A stretch of 64,000 bases of DNA, taken from assembly GCA_963972195.1 (NCBI GenBank), contig CAXATH010000010.1:49535-113534 (forward strand). The letters are read 5' to 3'. The position numbers and the translations under genes are program-made. Each line of letters starts with the position of its first letter. Positions within the stretch are counted from its first letter, which is position 1. Source of the DNA: Litorimonas sp963972195. Its GTDB lineage: Bacteria; Pseudomonadota; Alphaproteobacteria; Caulobacterales; Maricaulaceae. Shown here piece by piece: positions 54,727 through 63,533 of this stretch. The notes below the pieces were generated by a model. That model saw only the letters and a list, made by a program, of their open reading frames with translations, was not told the origin of the DNA and searched no databases.

Positions 54727-56613
54727 ATGAACAAAATGTCTCAAAATAATTCTCAAACTTCTGCGGATCAGCCAAAGCCAAGCACGGTTGAGCTGGTCGG
54801 TTTCGATCAGCAAATTGAAGCGATGAAGGAACGGCGCGTTGGAGAGCAGTTAAAAAGCCTTCTGCGTCTTAAACCTTATCTCTGGCCAAGCGATAATTGG
54901 GCGTTCAAGTTTCGCTCTATCGTTGCCATTGCTCTGACCATAGCGGGAAAATTTGTTTTGGTCGGGGCGCCTTTCGTCTTCGGTTATGCTGTAGACGCAG
55001 TCAGTGAATCCAACGCCGCTGGTGATGTTTGGACGAGCGTATGGATAGCCATAATTGGATTCATACTTGGCTATGGCGCCTTGCGATTATTTTCTGTGAT
55101 ACTTTCGGAGGGCCGCGAATATATTTTTGCTCCGGTCGCGCAATTCGCCCAACGAAGTATTGCGACGGCGACGTTCAAACATATGCATAAATTATCATTA
55201 CGCTTTCATTTGGAAAAGCGAACGGGGGGTTTAACGCGAATTATGGAACGCGGCGTTAGGGCCATTGATTTTCTGTTTCGTTTTTTATTGTTTAATATTG
55301 GTCCGACACTTTTGGAATTATCTATCGCAGCAGTAGCCTTCTGGCTGGCTTATAGCGGCGGATTTGCCATAATCGCGGTTGTCGTTGTCATCGGCTATAT
55401 AATTTTTACTGTCATGACCACGGAATGGCGCCTGAAATTCAGACGTGAAATGAATAAGCGAGATACAGAAGCCGCTGGCAAGGCCGTTGACAGTTTATTA
55501 AATTATGAAACCGTAAAATATTTCTCCGCTGAACCGTTCGAAATCAGCCGCTACGACAAAGCGATGGAAGGATATCAAGAAGCCGCCATTCGGTCCCGGA
55601 CATCGCTTGCGACTGTAAATATTGGTCAGTCCTTCATCATGAATGGCGGTCTTGTCGCGATTATATCACTTGCCGCCTATAATATAATTGCAGGAGATAT
55701 GACGATTGGCGACATGACGGCTGTTATGCTGGTTATGACCCAGCTTTATCGTCCGCTCAATATTCTTGGCTTCGCTTATCGGGAAATCAAACAAGCTCTC
55801 ACTGACCTAGAGAAAATGTTCATATTAATGGATTTAAAGCCTGAAATAATTGACCAAAGTCATGCAAAAGCCGTAGGCCAGCTAACGGGCCATATTAAGT
55901 TTGAAAATGTAAGTTTCCATTACGATGAAGATCGCAATATTTTAGATAATATTTCCTTTGATATGCCGCCCGGTAAAACTCTCGCTGTCGTCGGCCCAAC
56001 GGGGGCGGGCAAATCAACTTTGTCACGCATTCTCTTTAGGTTTTACGACATTAGCGCCGGAAAAGTAAAAATTGATGGGGTCGATATTCGAGACTTCACC
56101 CAAAATAGCTTGCGCGAAGCTATCGGAATTGTTCCTCAGGATACGGTCCTCTTTAACGATACGATCGGATATAATATCGCATACGCAAATCCGGAGGCGA
56201 GCCAAGACGAAATTGAACGAGCCGCAAAAGATGCTCAAATTCATGATTTCATTGTGTCTCTTCCTAACGGCTATGAAACGGTTGTTGGCGAACGCGGATT
56301 GAAATTATCCGGCGGAGAAAAGCAACGGGTGGCCATCGCGCGAACTTTACTGAAAGATCCGGCGATATTGATACTTGATGAGGCGACCTCCGCACTCGAC
56401 AGCGCAACAGAACGTGAAATTCAAACCGCTTTGGATCGGGCGACGACTGGCCGTACGACCCTGGTCATCGCCCACCGCCTCTCCACAATCGTCAAAGCAG
56501 ACAATATACTCGTAATGGAAAACGGAAAAATAAAAGAGCAAGGCAGTCATACCGCCTTGCTCTCTAGAAATGGCCTATATGCGACGCTCTGGGCGCAGCA
56601 GGAAGACGCTTAG
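54727..56613 (+). CDS. ABC exporter of the Atm1/HMT1 type
   Basis: A 628-residue half-transporter with permease and ATPase in one chain. About six membrane helices lie between 65 and 345, and the ATPase shows GPTGAGKSTL (Walker A), LKLSGGEKQRVAIAR (signature) and ILILDEATSALDS (Walker B). The EKRTGGLTRIMERG and NYETVKYFSAEPFE segments are those of the Atm1 group, which exports glutathione-sulfur or metal-thiol compounds. A C-terminal overlap of four bases with the next gene is convergent. Confidence 0.92.
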   Translation: MNKMSQNNSQTSADQPKPSTVELVGFDQQIEAMKERRVGEQLKSLLRLKPYLWPSDNWAFKFRSIVAIALTIAGKFVLVGAPFVFGYAVDAVSESNAAGDVWTSVWIAIIGFILGYGALRLFSVILSEGREYIFAPVAQFAQRSIATATFKHMHKLSLRFHLEKRTGGLTRIMERGVRAIDFLFRFLLFNIGPTLLELSIAAVAFWLAYSGGFAIIAVVVVIGYIIFTVMTTEWRLKFRREMNKRDTEAAGKAVDSLLNYETVKYFSAEPFEISRYDKAMEGYQEAAIRSRTSLATVNIGQSFIMNGGLVAIISLAAYNIIAGDMTIGDMTAVMLVMTQLYRPLNILGFAYREIKQALTDLEKMFILMDLKPEIIDQSHAKAVGQLTGHIKFENVSFHYDEDRNILDNISFDMPPGKTLAVVGPTGAGKSTLSRILFRFYDISAGKVKIDGVDIRDFTQNSLREAIGIVPQDTVLFNDTIGYNIAYANPEASQDEIERAAKDAQIHDFIVSLPNGYETVVGERGLKLSGGEKQRVAIARTLLKDPAILILDEATSALDSATEREIQTALDRATTGRTTLVIAHRLSTIVKADNILVMENGKIKEQGSHTALLSRNGLYATLWAQQEDA

Positions 56614-57422
56614 AACTTTCTCGTATAGCCGAGAGATATCGCGTCCATATCCACATTATTATCTGACTCATAACGGGTATAGTCGAGACGGATAGCGCTG
56701 CGCGGCGAAAAGGCATATTCTGCCCCGGCGCCATAAGCGAAGCCGTCTAGATCGTCAGAAACTTCAGTGGTAATGCCTGCTGTTTCCGCCTCTGCATTAA
56801 CACCTGTCAGGTGATACCCACCTCTCGCATGTATCGAGAATCCTTTTGTCAAAGGGAGTTTCGCGCGGGCAAAAGCCCCGACAGAGTATTCGGCGCCTGA
56901 CTTGATGGTTGTTCCGCCGACAGTATCTTCGTCATCTGAAATGCCGATGGAGCCCTCGACCTCAGCCCCTAAAAGACCGGATGATTGATACCCTAGCCTT
57001 GCCTGAATGCCGTAATTATCTGTTCCCTCGTCATAGTTGACGACGCCTAAAGTCCCATATTTATATCCGTGGCGTGCCTTATGGCCATAGGCCCCACGAA
57101 GTTTAGGGCTATGGCTGTATTCAGCGGCACTATAGTTCTCGTCTGCGTGAGAGCCGTAAGCGTCATAAGAAGGCTGATGGTATGCATGTCCGTAATTATA
57201 GCTCGGTTTGTTCGAAACGGAGTATGTTGCGCTTGGCGCGCAGCCGGCATCACTACAGATTAAATTCCCCTGACGGTTAACACCTTGTGTCTGATAGCTT
57301 CCATTATGGTGGGCGTATGACGTCCCGCTATGTCCAAATTCCTGTTGCTGCGGGCCGTAAGTACACGCGGAGAGAACAGGTAAGGCCAGAAGAACCGGAA
57401 CAAATTTCAGAGCATGTTGCAT
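56610..57422 (-). CDS. His/Tyr-rich surface lipoprotein with an outer-membrane beta-barrel domain
   Basis: 270 residues from an ATG at 57422. The lipobox is LPVLSACTYG. Residues about 25-115 are low complexity, rich in His, Tyr, Gly and Ser (YGHAYHQPSYDAYGSHADEN). The rest is an OmpA/opacity-like barrel ending in GYTRKF, with the terminal Phe used by the BAM machinery. The His-rich part might bind metal. It is convergent with the Atm1-type exporter. Confidence 0.8.
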   Translation of the reverse strand: MQHALKFVPVLLALPVLSACTYGPQQQEFGHSGTSYAHHNGSYQTQGVNRQGNLICSDAGCAPSATYSVSNKPSYNYGHAYHQPSYDAYGSHADENYSAAEYSHSPKLRGAYGHKARHGYKYGTLGVVNYDEGTDNYGIQARLGYQSSGLLGAEVEGSIGISDDEDTVGGTTIKSGAEYSVGAFARAKLPLTKGFSIHARGGYHLTGVNAEAETAGITTEVSDDLDGFAYGAGAEYAFSPRSAIRLDYTRYESDNNVDMDAISLGYTRKF

Positions 57423-57511
57423 TTCAGTAAATCCCAATTTTTATTGTCAATTTTCACGTTGAGACATACTTGGCAGAAGATATTTAAATTTCGGTGAGTG
57501 CGGCGTTAAGG

Positions 57512-57526
57512 TTATGCTAAGCATAA
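57512..57526. promoter_or_regulatory. 15-bp palindrome between divergent genes
   Basis: TTATGCTAAGCATAA is a perfect 7-bp inverted repeat around one base. It lies between the outer-membrane lipoprotein and the SDR operon, 90 and 114 bases from their starts. Likely operator for an unknown regulator. Confidence 0.4.
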
Positions 57527-57639
57527 TTCCGAATGACGGCGGTCCCTTATACAAATTTGAGGGATAAACCATTGCTGATAACGCTTGCTGCCTTCGCCGT
57601 TCCTGTTACCTTTTTGTCAAAATTATAAAGAGGGAAGTT

Positions 57640-58521
57640 ATGTCATTATCCGGAAAAACAGTTTTCATGTCAGGCGGATCACGGGGGATTGGCTTGGCTA
57701 TGGCTAAAAAATTCGCCGAAGACGGCGCCAATATCGCAATTGCCGCCAAAACGGCGGAGCCTCACCCCAAACTTGACGGCACGGTCTATACGGCCGCCAA
57801 GGAAATCGAAGACGCCGGGGGACAAGCCCTGCCTATTGTTTGCGATATCCGAGATGAAGACGGCGTACGCGACGCGGTAAAAGCCTGCGCGGATAAATTC
57901 GGCGGAATTGATATCTGTATCAATAATGCGAGCGCCATTTCTCTGACGCCAACTCCGAACACGACGATGAAACGCTATGATCTGATGAACCAGGTCAATG
58001 CGCGCGGCACATTTTTGGTCTCTCAAACCTGCCTTCCTTATTTAAAGAAGGCCGAAAACCCGCATATCGTCAACATTGCGCCGCCCTTAGATATGAAAGC
58101 AAAATGGTTCAAAAATCATGTCGCCTACACAATGGCGAAATACGGGATGAGTCTTTGCACGTTAGGCATGAGTGAAGAATTCAGACCTGACGGCATCGCG
58201 GTTAATTCCCTCTGGCCCATGACGTCAATTGATACCGCCGCCGTTCGGAATGTTCTTGGCGGGGACAGTATGGCTAAGATGAGTCGCCTGCCGCAAATCA
58301 TGGCTGATGCGGCTTACGTTTTGCTCAACAAATCGGCGAAAGACTTCACCGGAAACTTTGTCATCGACGAGTTTATTCTGGGAGAAAGCGGTGTCACAGA
58401 TTTCAGTGTTTATACACACCCCGATTATGACGGCCCGCTCGCCGCAGACTTTTTCGTTCCCGATGAGTTTCTGGCAAAATCCAAATCCAAAGTAATGCAA
58501 CATCCGGGATATACGGACTAA
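57640..58521 (+). CDS. HSDL2-like short-chain dehydrogenase
   Basis: 293 residues: NADP-binding SGGSRGIGLAMA at 11-22, the NNAS loop at 95-98, and the YTMAKYGM active-site pair Tyr163 and Lys167. The overall text matches hydroxysteroid dehydrogenase-like protein 2, a lipid-related SDR. In that family the strand before the active site reads N-(I/L/M)-S-PPL; here it reads NIAPPL, with Ala147 (codon GCG) in place of the catalytic Ser. A GAGGGAAG site precedes the start. It leads a four-gene operon. Confidence 0.88.
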   Translation: MSLSGKTVFMSGGSRGIGLAMAKKFAEDGANIAIAAKTAEPHPKLDGTVYTAAKEIEDAGGQALPIVCDIRDEDGVRDAVKACADKFGGIDICINNASAISLTPTPNTTMKRYDLMNQVNARGTFLVSQTCLPYLKKAENPHIVNIAPPLDMKAKWFKNHVAYTMAKYGMSLCTLGMSEEFRPDGIAVNSLWPMTSIDTAAVRNVLGGDSMAKMSRLPQIMADAAYVLLNKSAKDFTGNFVIDEFILGESGVTDFSVYTHPDYDGPLAADFFVPDEFLAKSKSKVMQHPGYTD

Positions 58522-58523
58522 TC

Positions 58524-58946
58524 ATGGCCACCTTAAACGCAATCGATCCGACCCCTGAACAGATTAAAGCCTTTCTGGGAGACAGTGCTGAAAACGAACC
58601 CGTCTTCATGCTCAATCTTTTGAAGTTTAAAGCGAAAGCCACCTATAAAGATGGAGAAGACGTGTCCGGTGCCACAGCTTACGGCAGATATGCCAAAGCT
58701 TTTTCTGCTATGTTATCTGATCTTAACCTTGAAGGTGTTGAAACTGTATACAGTGGCCGCGCCCATAACTTTTTGATTGGCGGCGGTGAAGGTGAGTGGG
58801 ATTCTGTTGCCATTGTCAGATATCCCGACGCCAAGACCATGTTCGAAACCGTCAGCTCTGACGCATACCGCAAGTTCCATTATCATCGTAAAGCCGGACT
58901 GGACGGACAGCTTTTAATTCGCTGTGATGATGAAAACGTATTTTAG
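58524..58946 (+). CDS. DUF1330 family protein
   Basis: A 140-residue ferredoxin-like alpha-beta protein, with PVFMLNLLKFKAKATYKDGE, AYGRYAKAF, WDSVAIVRYPDAKTM and SSDAYRKFHYHRKAGL. Such small proteins are dimeric and may be monooxygenase-like. It starts two bases after the SDR stop. The function is unknown. Confidence 0.82.
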   Translation: MATLNAIDPTPEQIKAFLGDSAENEPVFMLNLLKFKAKATYKDGEDVSGATAYGRYAKAFSAMLSDLNLEGVETVYSGRAHNFLIGGGEGEWDSVAIVRYPDAKTMFETVSSDAYRKFHYHRKAGLDGQLLIRCDDENVF

Positions 58947-58956
58947 AAAATCCACG

Positions 58957-60042
58957 ATGACACAAACACTACTCGTAAATAAGTCTGATTTTTTTGACGT
59001 CTCAATTATCACTCAAGACGCCGCCCCGCTCGCTGACGGCATCATTCGATGCCAAGTTGGTCCGTGGGCGCTCACCGCGAACAATGTGACCTATATGGTC
59101 ACAGGCGACCGAATTGGATATTGGAATTATTTTAGGCCTGACGCCTATGGCATTAACATTGAGAGCCACGGGCGGATGCCGGTTTGGGGTTTTGCCGAAG
59201 TTATTGAGAGTGAATGCGAAGGTGTTAGCGCCGGTCAAAAAATTTACGGGTTTTTCCCTATAGTTGACCAATTCGATATCCAACCTGTCAGTATCTCGCC
59301 GATAGGATTTGAAGACGGAAATGATCATCGCACGGAATTACACAGCATTTACAATCGATACATATTTACGGATGCTGACCCGTCATTCGCAAAACATGAG
59401 GATCTACAGCCCATATTACGCCCCCTCTTTACAACGAGCTTTCTGATCGATGATTTCCTCGCCGAAAAAGACTATTTTGGAGCAGAGCAAGTTCTTATCC
59501 TCTCCGCCTCGTCCAAAACCGCCCTTGGCACAGCCTTTTGCGCGAAACAACGCGGCGTAATTAAAGTTGCGGGCCTCACGTCAGAGGGAAATAAGGACTT
59601 CACGGAAGGCACGGGCTTTTATGATAAAGTCGAGACCTATGACACAATCACTAATTTGAACCCGGATGTTAAAACCGTCGTGGTGGATATGTCCGGCAAT
59701 GGAAAAGTCCTCGCGACAGTGTCTGACCATTTCGAAGAAAACCTAAAATATGTTTGCAAGGTCGGTCTGTCACACTGGGAGGCTGCCGCCAAATCTGCTC
59801 CCAAACCTTCCGCTCCGACGGAGTTTTTCTTTGCCCCTGACCAAGCGAAAACACGTATTGCGGAATGGGGCGGCGCAGGTTTCGCCGAAAAACTCGGTGA
59901 ACGCTGGATGCCTTTTTTGGAAAGTGCAAGTGACTGGCTCAGGGTAGAAAAATCAACCGACATGGCTATGATGCTCAAAACCTATCAAGATGTGTTGAAC
60001 GGGGATGCGCCCCCGGAAAAAGGCTTTCTTTTTTCTCTCTAG
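58957..60042 (+). CDS. DUF2855 family protein
   Basis: 361 residues from MTQTLLVNKSDFF, resembling the medium-chain dehydrogenase/quinone oxidoreductase fold (NNVTYMVTGDRIGYWNYF, PVWGFAEVIESECEGVSAGQ). It lacks the clear GxGxxG NADP loop, having ILSASSKTALG there instead. DUF2855 has no proven reaction. An earlier ATG at 58924 would overlap the DUF1330 gene by 23 bases. It sits in an acyl-CoA context. Confidence 0.82.
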   Translation: MTQTLLVNKSDFFDVSIITQDAAPLADGIIRCQVGPWALTANNVTYMVTGDRIGYWNYFRPDAYGINIESHGRMPVWGFAEVIESECEGVSAGQKIYGFFPIVDQFDIQPVSISPIGFEDGNDHRTELHSIYNRYIFTDADPSFAKHEDLQPILRPLFTTSFLIDDFLAEKDYFGAEQVLILSASSKTALGTAFCAKQRGVIKVAGLTSEGNKDFTEGTGFYDKVETYDTITNLNPDVKTVVVDMSGNGKVLATVSDHFEENLKYVCKVGLSHWEAAAKSAPKPSAPTEFFFAPDQAKTRIAEWGGAGFAEKLGERWMPFLESASDWLRVEKSTDMAMMLKTYQDVLNGDAPPEKGFLFSL

Positions 60043-60051
60043 GAATTTCTC

Positions 60052-60879
60052 ATGACCTATAAATGTTTCGACGTCTCCATTGCGGATAACATCGCGCATA
60101 TCGTGATGTCTCGGCCAGAGAAGCGCAATGCGATGATAGCAGAGTTCTGGTCTGAGTTGCCTGATATTATTCGGGACATTGACGACAATTCCAAAGCCCG
60201 TGTCATTGTTATTTCCTCGACCGGCCCCGTCTTTTCAGCCGGGATAGACCTGTCCATGTTCGCCAACGATGTCGCGGGGCCAAAAGATAAAAATGATCCG
60301 CTTTTCGGCGCGAGTTTTTACGAAAATGTCAAACGCCTCCAAGATAGTTTTACCGCCATAGAAGACTGCCGCATTCCCGTCTTGGCAGCTATTCAGGGCG
60401 GATGCTACGGCGGCGGCGTCGACCTCATCACCGCTTGCGATATGCGCTATGGCACGGAAGACAGTTTCATCACCATTTACGAAATCATTGTGGGAATGAC
60501 AGCCGATGTCGGTACCTTCCCGCGCATTCTCAATCACCTGCCAGAAGGCATTATTCGCGAACTCGCCTATACTGGCCGTAAAATGCACGCCAATGAGGCG
60601 AAAGCCCAAGGCCTGTTTAACGCCGTTTACAAAGATCATGCCGCGATGATGGAGGCGGTGATGGAGACGGCCAAACAAATCGCCAAAAATCCGCCTCTCG
60701 CTGTGTATGGCTGTAAACGCGCCATCACCTATGGCCGCGATCACTCCACCAAAGACGCGCTAGACAATATCGCCGTCTGGAACATGTCCATGCTTATCCC
60801 GACCGAAATGATGGAGGCTATGCAGGCGAAGGGGCAGAACCGCGACGGAAATTACGCGGACTTGCCGAAGCGGAAATAA
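60052..60879 (+). CDS. Crotonase, probable dienoyl-CoA isomerase
   Basis: 275 residues of enoyl-CoA hydratase/isomerase fold, with oxyanion-hole text SAGIDLSMF and GGCYGGGVDLITACD. The segment TEDSFITIYEIIVGMTADVG carries Asp137, Glu144 and Asp152, the three acidic residues seen in delta3,5-delta2,4-dienoyl-CoA isomerase (ECH1), rather than the two glutamates of hydratases. It would help degrade unsaturated fatty acids. It ends the operon begun by the SDR. Confidence 0.85.
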   Translation: MTYKCFDVSIADNIAHIVMSRPEKRNAMIAEFWSELPDIIRDIDDNSKARVIVISSTGPVFSAGIDLSMFANDVAGPKDKNDPLFGASFYENVKRLQDSFTAIEDCRIPVLAAIQGGCYGGGVDLITACDMRYGTEDSFITIYEIIVGMTADVGTFPRILNHLPEGIIRELAYTGRKMHANEAKAQGLFNAVYKDHAAMMEAVMETAKQIAKNPPLAVYGCKRAITYGRDHSTKDALDNIAVWNMSMLIPTEMMEAMQAKGQNRDGNYADLPKRK

Positions 60880-60901
60880 AAAAGCCCCGCAAAAGCGAGG
60901 C
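60871..60901 (-). terminator. Intrinsic terminator of etfBA
   Basis: On the minus strand GCCTCGC-TTTT-GCGGGGC (one G-U pair in RNA) is followed by TTTTTTATTT, about 28 bases after the etfA stop. It also falls at the end of the convergent crotonase gene. Confidence 0.8.
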
Positions 60902-60928
60902 CTGATTTATTTATTTCTGAGGGCTGGA

Positions 60929-61870
60929 TTAATATCCGGCCTTTTCCAATTCCGCTTCAAACTCCGGAAGAGCTTTGAACAAATCAGCGACCAAGCCGTA
61001 ATCGGCGACTTGGAAGATGGGGGCGTCTTCGTCTTTGTTAATCGCGACGATGACTTTGGAATCTTTCATCCCGGCCAAATGCTGGATCGCGCCGGAAATA
61101 CCGACAGCGATATAAAGCTCTGGCGCCACGGATTTACCGGTCTGGCCTACTTGCCAATCATTGGGGACAAAGCCCGCATCGACGGCGGCGCGGGAGGCGC
61201 CCATAGCGGCGCTGAGTTTGTCGGCAATGCCTTCGATAAGTTCGAAGTTTTCGCCGGAGCCCATGCCGCGTCCACCGGAAATTACGACTTTCGCAGCCGT
61301 CAATTCAGGGCGATCAGATTTGGACAGTTTCTCGCTAACGAATTCGGACTTGAAATCACCGGAAGGCTGCGGGCCGTCTTTGGTTTCGGCAGAGCCCCCT
61401 TCGCCGGCGGCATTAAACGCCGTGGTCCGTACGGTAATCACTTTTTTGGCGTCAGACGACTGAACGGTGGACATGGCGTTACCCGCATAAATCGGGCGTA
61501 CAAATGTATCTGCGCTTTCCACGCCTGTGATGGAGCTGATTTGCTGAACGTCGAGCTTGGCGGCCACGCGCGGCATATAGTTTTTATGCGTTGTCGTATC
61601 GGGCGCCAGAACGGCGTCGTAATTGTCCATTAAAGGCACAAGAACCGTTTGCACGGACTCGGCCAGCTGACGTTCCAGCGTGTCGTGATCGACACCGAGT
61701 ACGGCGCGCACGCCGTCAATTTTCGCCGCGGCGGCGACAACGTCTTTAATGTCTTTACCGGCGACGAGGATATCGACGTCTCCGCCCATTTGAGCGGCGG
61801 CCGTAACGGTTTTATGAGTAGCGTCTTTCAAAGACACATTGTCATGTTCTGCAACAACAAGAATAGCCAT
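60929..61870 (-). CDS. etfA: Electron transfer flavoprotein alpha subunit
   Basis: A 313-residue FAD-binding subunit. It passes electrons from acyl-CoA dehydrogenases to ETF-ubiquinone oxidoreductase. The C-terminal signature VISGGRGMGSGENFELIEG, the flavin loop GQTGKSVAPELYIAVGISG and INKDEDAPIFQVADYGLV are present. It shares one base with the etfB stop. Confidence 0.96.
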   Translation of the reverse strand: MAILVVAEHDNVSLKDATHKTVTAAAQMGGDVDILVAGKDIKDVVAAAAKIDGVRAVLGVDHDTLERQLAESVQTVLVPLMDNYDAVLAPDTTTHKNYMPRVAAKLDVQQISSITGVESADTFVRPIYAGNAMSTVQSSDAKKVITVRTTAFNAAGEGGSAETKDGPQPSGDFKSEFVSEKLSKSDRPELTAAKVVISGGRGMGSGENFELIEGIADKLSAAMGASRAAVDAGFVPNDWQVGQTGKSVAPELYIAVGISGAIQHLAGMKDSKVIVAINKDEDAPIFQVADYGLVADLFKALPEFEAELEKAGY

Positions 61871-62619
61871 TAGATTACACCTGCTTCGTTTTTAAGTTTA
61901 TCCACCAGTTGAGCGGCGTCCTCGACCTTGATACCGGCTTCGCGCTTGGGCGGCTCGGTCACTTTCAACGTCTTGAGACGCGGGGCCGTATCGACACCGA
62001 AATCTTCGGGAGTTTTGGCCTCAATCGGCTTTTTCTTGGCCTTCATGATATTTGGCAAAGACGCATAACGCGGCTCGTTTAGACGCAGATCGGTTGTGAC
62101 AATCGCCGGCATTTGCAATTTTACAGTCTGCAAGCCGCCATCGACTTCTTTGATCACGTTTATTGCGTCGCCGTCCTGTTCAATAGAATTAGCGGCAGAG
62201 CCAATAGGCCAGTCAAGAAGAGCGGCGAGCATGCCGCCCGTTGTGCCAAAATCATTGTCGATCGCCTGTTTACCCAGGATAATGAAATCAGCTTCTTCGG
62301 ATTCGGCGACGCTTTTGAGGATTTTTGCAACAGCAAGAGGTTCGAGATCCTCATCCGTTTGAATGTGAATGCCGCGATCCATACCCATAGCGAGCGCCGT
62401 ACGGATAGTTTCCTGCGCCTTTGCCGGGCCGATGGAGACAACAATCGTTTCCGTGGCCGTGCCGGCTTCTTGCATTTGAACAGCCTGTTCGACGGAAATT
62501 TCGTCAAACGGGTTCATGCTCATTTTAACATTGGCGAGGTCAACGCCGCTTTGGTCAGGTTTGACCCGGGCTTTGACATTATAGTCAAGCACGCGCTTGA
62601 CGGGGACGAGGACTTTCAT
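61870..62619 (-). CDS. etfB: Electron transfer flavoprotein beta subunit
   Basis: A 249-residue AMP-binding subunit with KVLVPVKRVLDYNVKARVKP at the start, MNPFDEISVEQAVQ, and the ILGKQAIDNDFGTTGGMLA segment typical of the family. GGAG lies six bases before the ATG. It is first of the etfBA pair. The SDR-crotonase operon converges on the pair from the left, consistent with shared use in lipid oxidation. Confidence 0.96.
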   Translation of the reverse strand: MKVLVPVKRVLDYNVKARVKPDQSGVDLANVKMSMNPFDEISVEQAVQMQEAGTATETIVVSIGPAKAQETIRTALAMGMDRGIHIQTDEDLEPLAVAKILKSVAESEEADFIILGKQAIDNDFGTTGGMLAALLDWPIGSAANSIEQDGDAINVIKEVDGGLQTVKLQMPAIVTTDLRLNEPRYASLPNIMKAKKKPIEAKTPEDFGVDTAPRLKTLKVTEPPKREAGIKVEDAAQLVDKLKNEAGVI

Positions 62620-62850
62620 GAAATACTCCGAAGGTTTTGACCTGAATTCTATTTAGGGCCGCACTCAGGGCGGCTTAACTGCTGTTTATATGTGCTAGAT
62701 ACGTCCCATTTTCAAGATGTGGTTTGCTTGCGATTTCGCATAGCGGCAATATATCCGCGTTTGGAGAAAATTTCGAACCGGGTTGGTCGCAAGGCAGGTA
62801 TATTCTGCCACTGTCCATTTACCATCTGAACCTTGCTCCCGCTCTACATC

Positions 62851-63011
62851 TGTCATTCCGCAGGGTGACAAATCAAGAGAGTTTTCTCCTTTTTCCTGTC
62901 ATTCCGCGCCTTGACGCGGAAGGTCGAGAGTTTGTTGACCGATTTAGAGGGGGCTCACAGTCTCTCGGCCTTCCGCATCTGCGGCCTATCGGCCTTGTGC
63001 GGAATGACAGG
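62851..63011. repeat. REP-like nested inverted-repeat element
   Basis: Perfect 13-bp arms CCTGTCATTCCGC (62895-62907) and GCGGAATGACAGG (62999-63011) enclose 15-bp arms (62916-62930 and 62962-62976) that match at all but one base. Small CCGCG/CGCGG and CCGC/GCGG hairpins lie inside. A partial copy TGTCATTCCGC lies at 62851-62861. This has the look of an interspersed palindromic element. Confidence 0.6.
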
Positions 63012-63094
63012 GAGTATGAATTGTGCATCGCCCAAGCCTTTCGTCCCACTGCCCATCTCGGGGTCAGCCTTTGCGTTCGTCCTTGAATAAAATG

Positions 63095-63443
63095 GACAGC
63101 CCGCGTGGTGATCTCCGCGATGGAGACCAAGGGGAATATGTTTTACGCGGCTCTCACCACGCGGCGGCGGTTTATATCGCAGCGGCCTTGTAGCGATCCT
63201 CCTGTGTTGGAGGTCGTCCGCAGTCTAAGGTCTCGGTCTCTCTCCGATCATCTGGAGAAGAGGTTAGAGCCTCGAGCGTCAGGCACGCGCCTTGATAGAC
63301 CCGGATCCCTCCCCCGCCGTCGCAAGGGCCTCTCAGTCCCACCGTCCGGTACACCAACACGCCACGCTAGCCCGCCTGTCCGTGTGTCCGGAACATAACT
63401 AACTTACCCCGGTTTCAGGGGCTGGGGACGGGGTTTTTATTTT
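63095..63443 (+). ncRNA. Possible structured RNA of unknown class
   Basis: GC-rich stretch with a perfect 11-bp stem (CCGCGTGGTGA 63101-63111 with TCACCACGCGG 63154-63164). An ATCGC/GCGAT stem lies at 63176-63197, the CCTCC-GGAGG hairpin at 63198-63213, and a CTCTCTCC/GGAGAAGAG stem near 63240-63261. The end is an intrinsic terminator: CCCCG 63407-63411 with CGGGG 63429-63433, then TTTTTATTTT. I could not match it to tmRNA, RNase P, 6S or SRP RNA. Open frames here look spurious (Arg/Ser/Pro-rich). Confidence 0.4.
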
Positions 63444-63533
63444 AGAGTTGAATTCAGGGGGTTAGGGAGAAGATAAACTCGGATATTTCCTCAATGTCGC
63501 CTTTGGGGGCAAAGCAGACATCAGGCAAGCGGC

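Noticed and set aside
61010..61633. 207-codon plus-strand frame inside etfA
   Set aside because: Antisense to the conserved ETF alpha sequence; Gly/Arg/His-rich text of a shadow frame.
63105..63398. 97-codon plus-strand and 62-codon minus-strand frames in the structured region
   Set aside because: Both are Arg/Ser/Pro- or Gly-rich, run opposite each other and lie across strong stems; more like side effects of a GC-rich RNA region than proteins.
63095..63443. tmRNA, RNase P RNA, 6S or SRP RNA
   Set aside because: I looked for the tag codons, the T-loop, GAAAGTCCGG and GGTCAGGTCCGGAAGG on both strands and found none.
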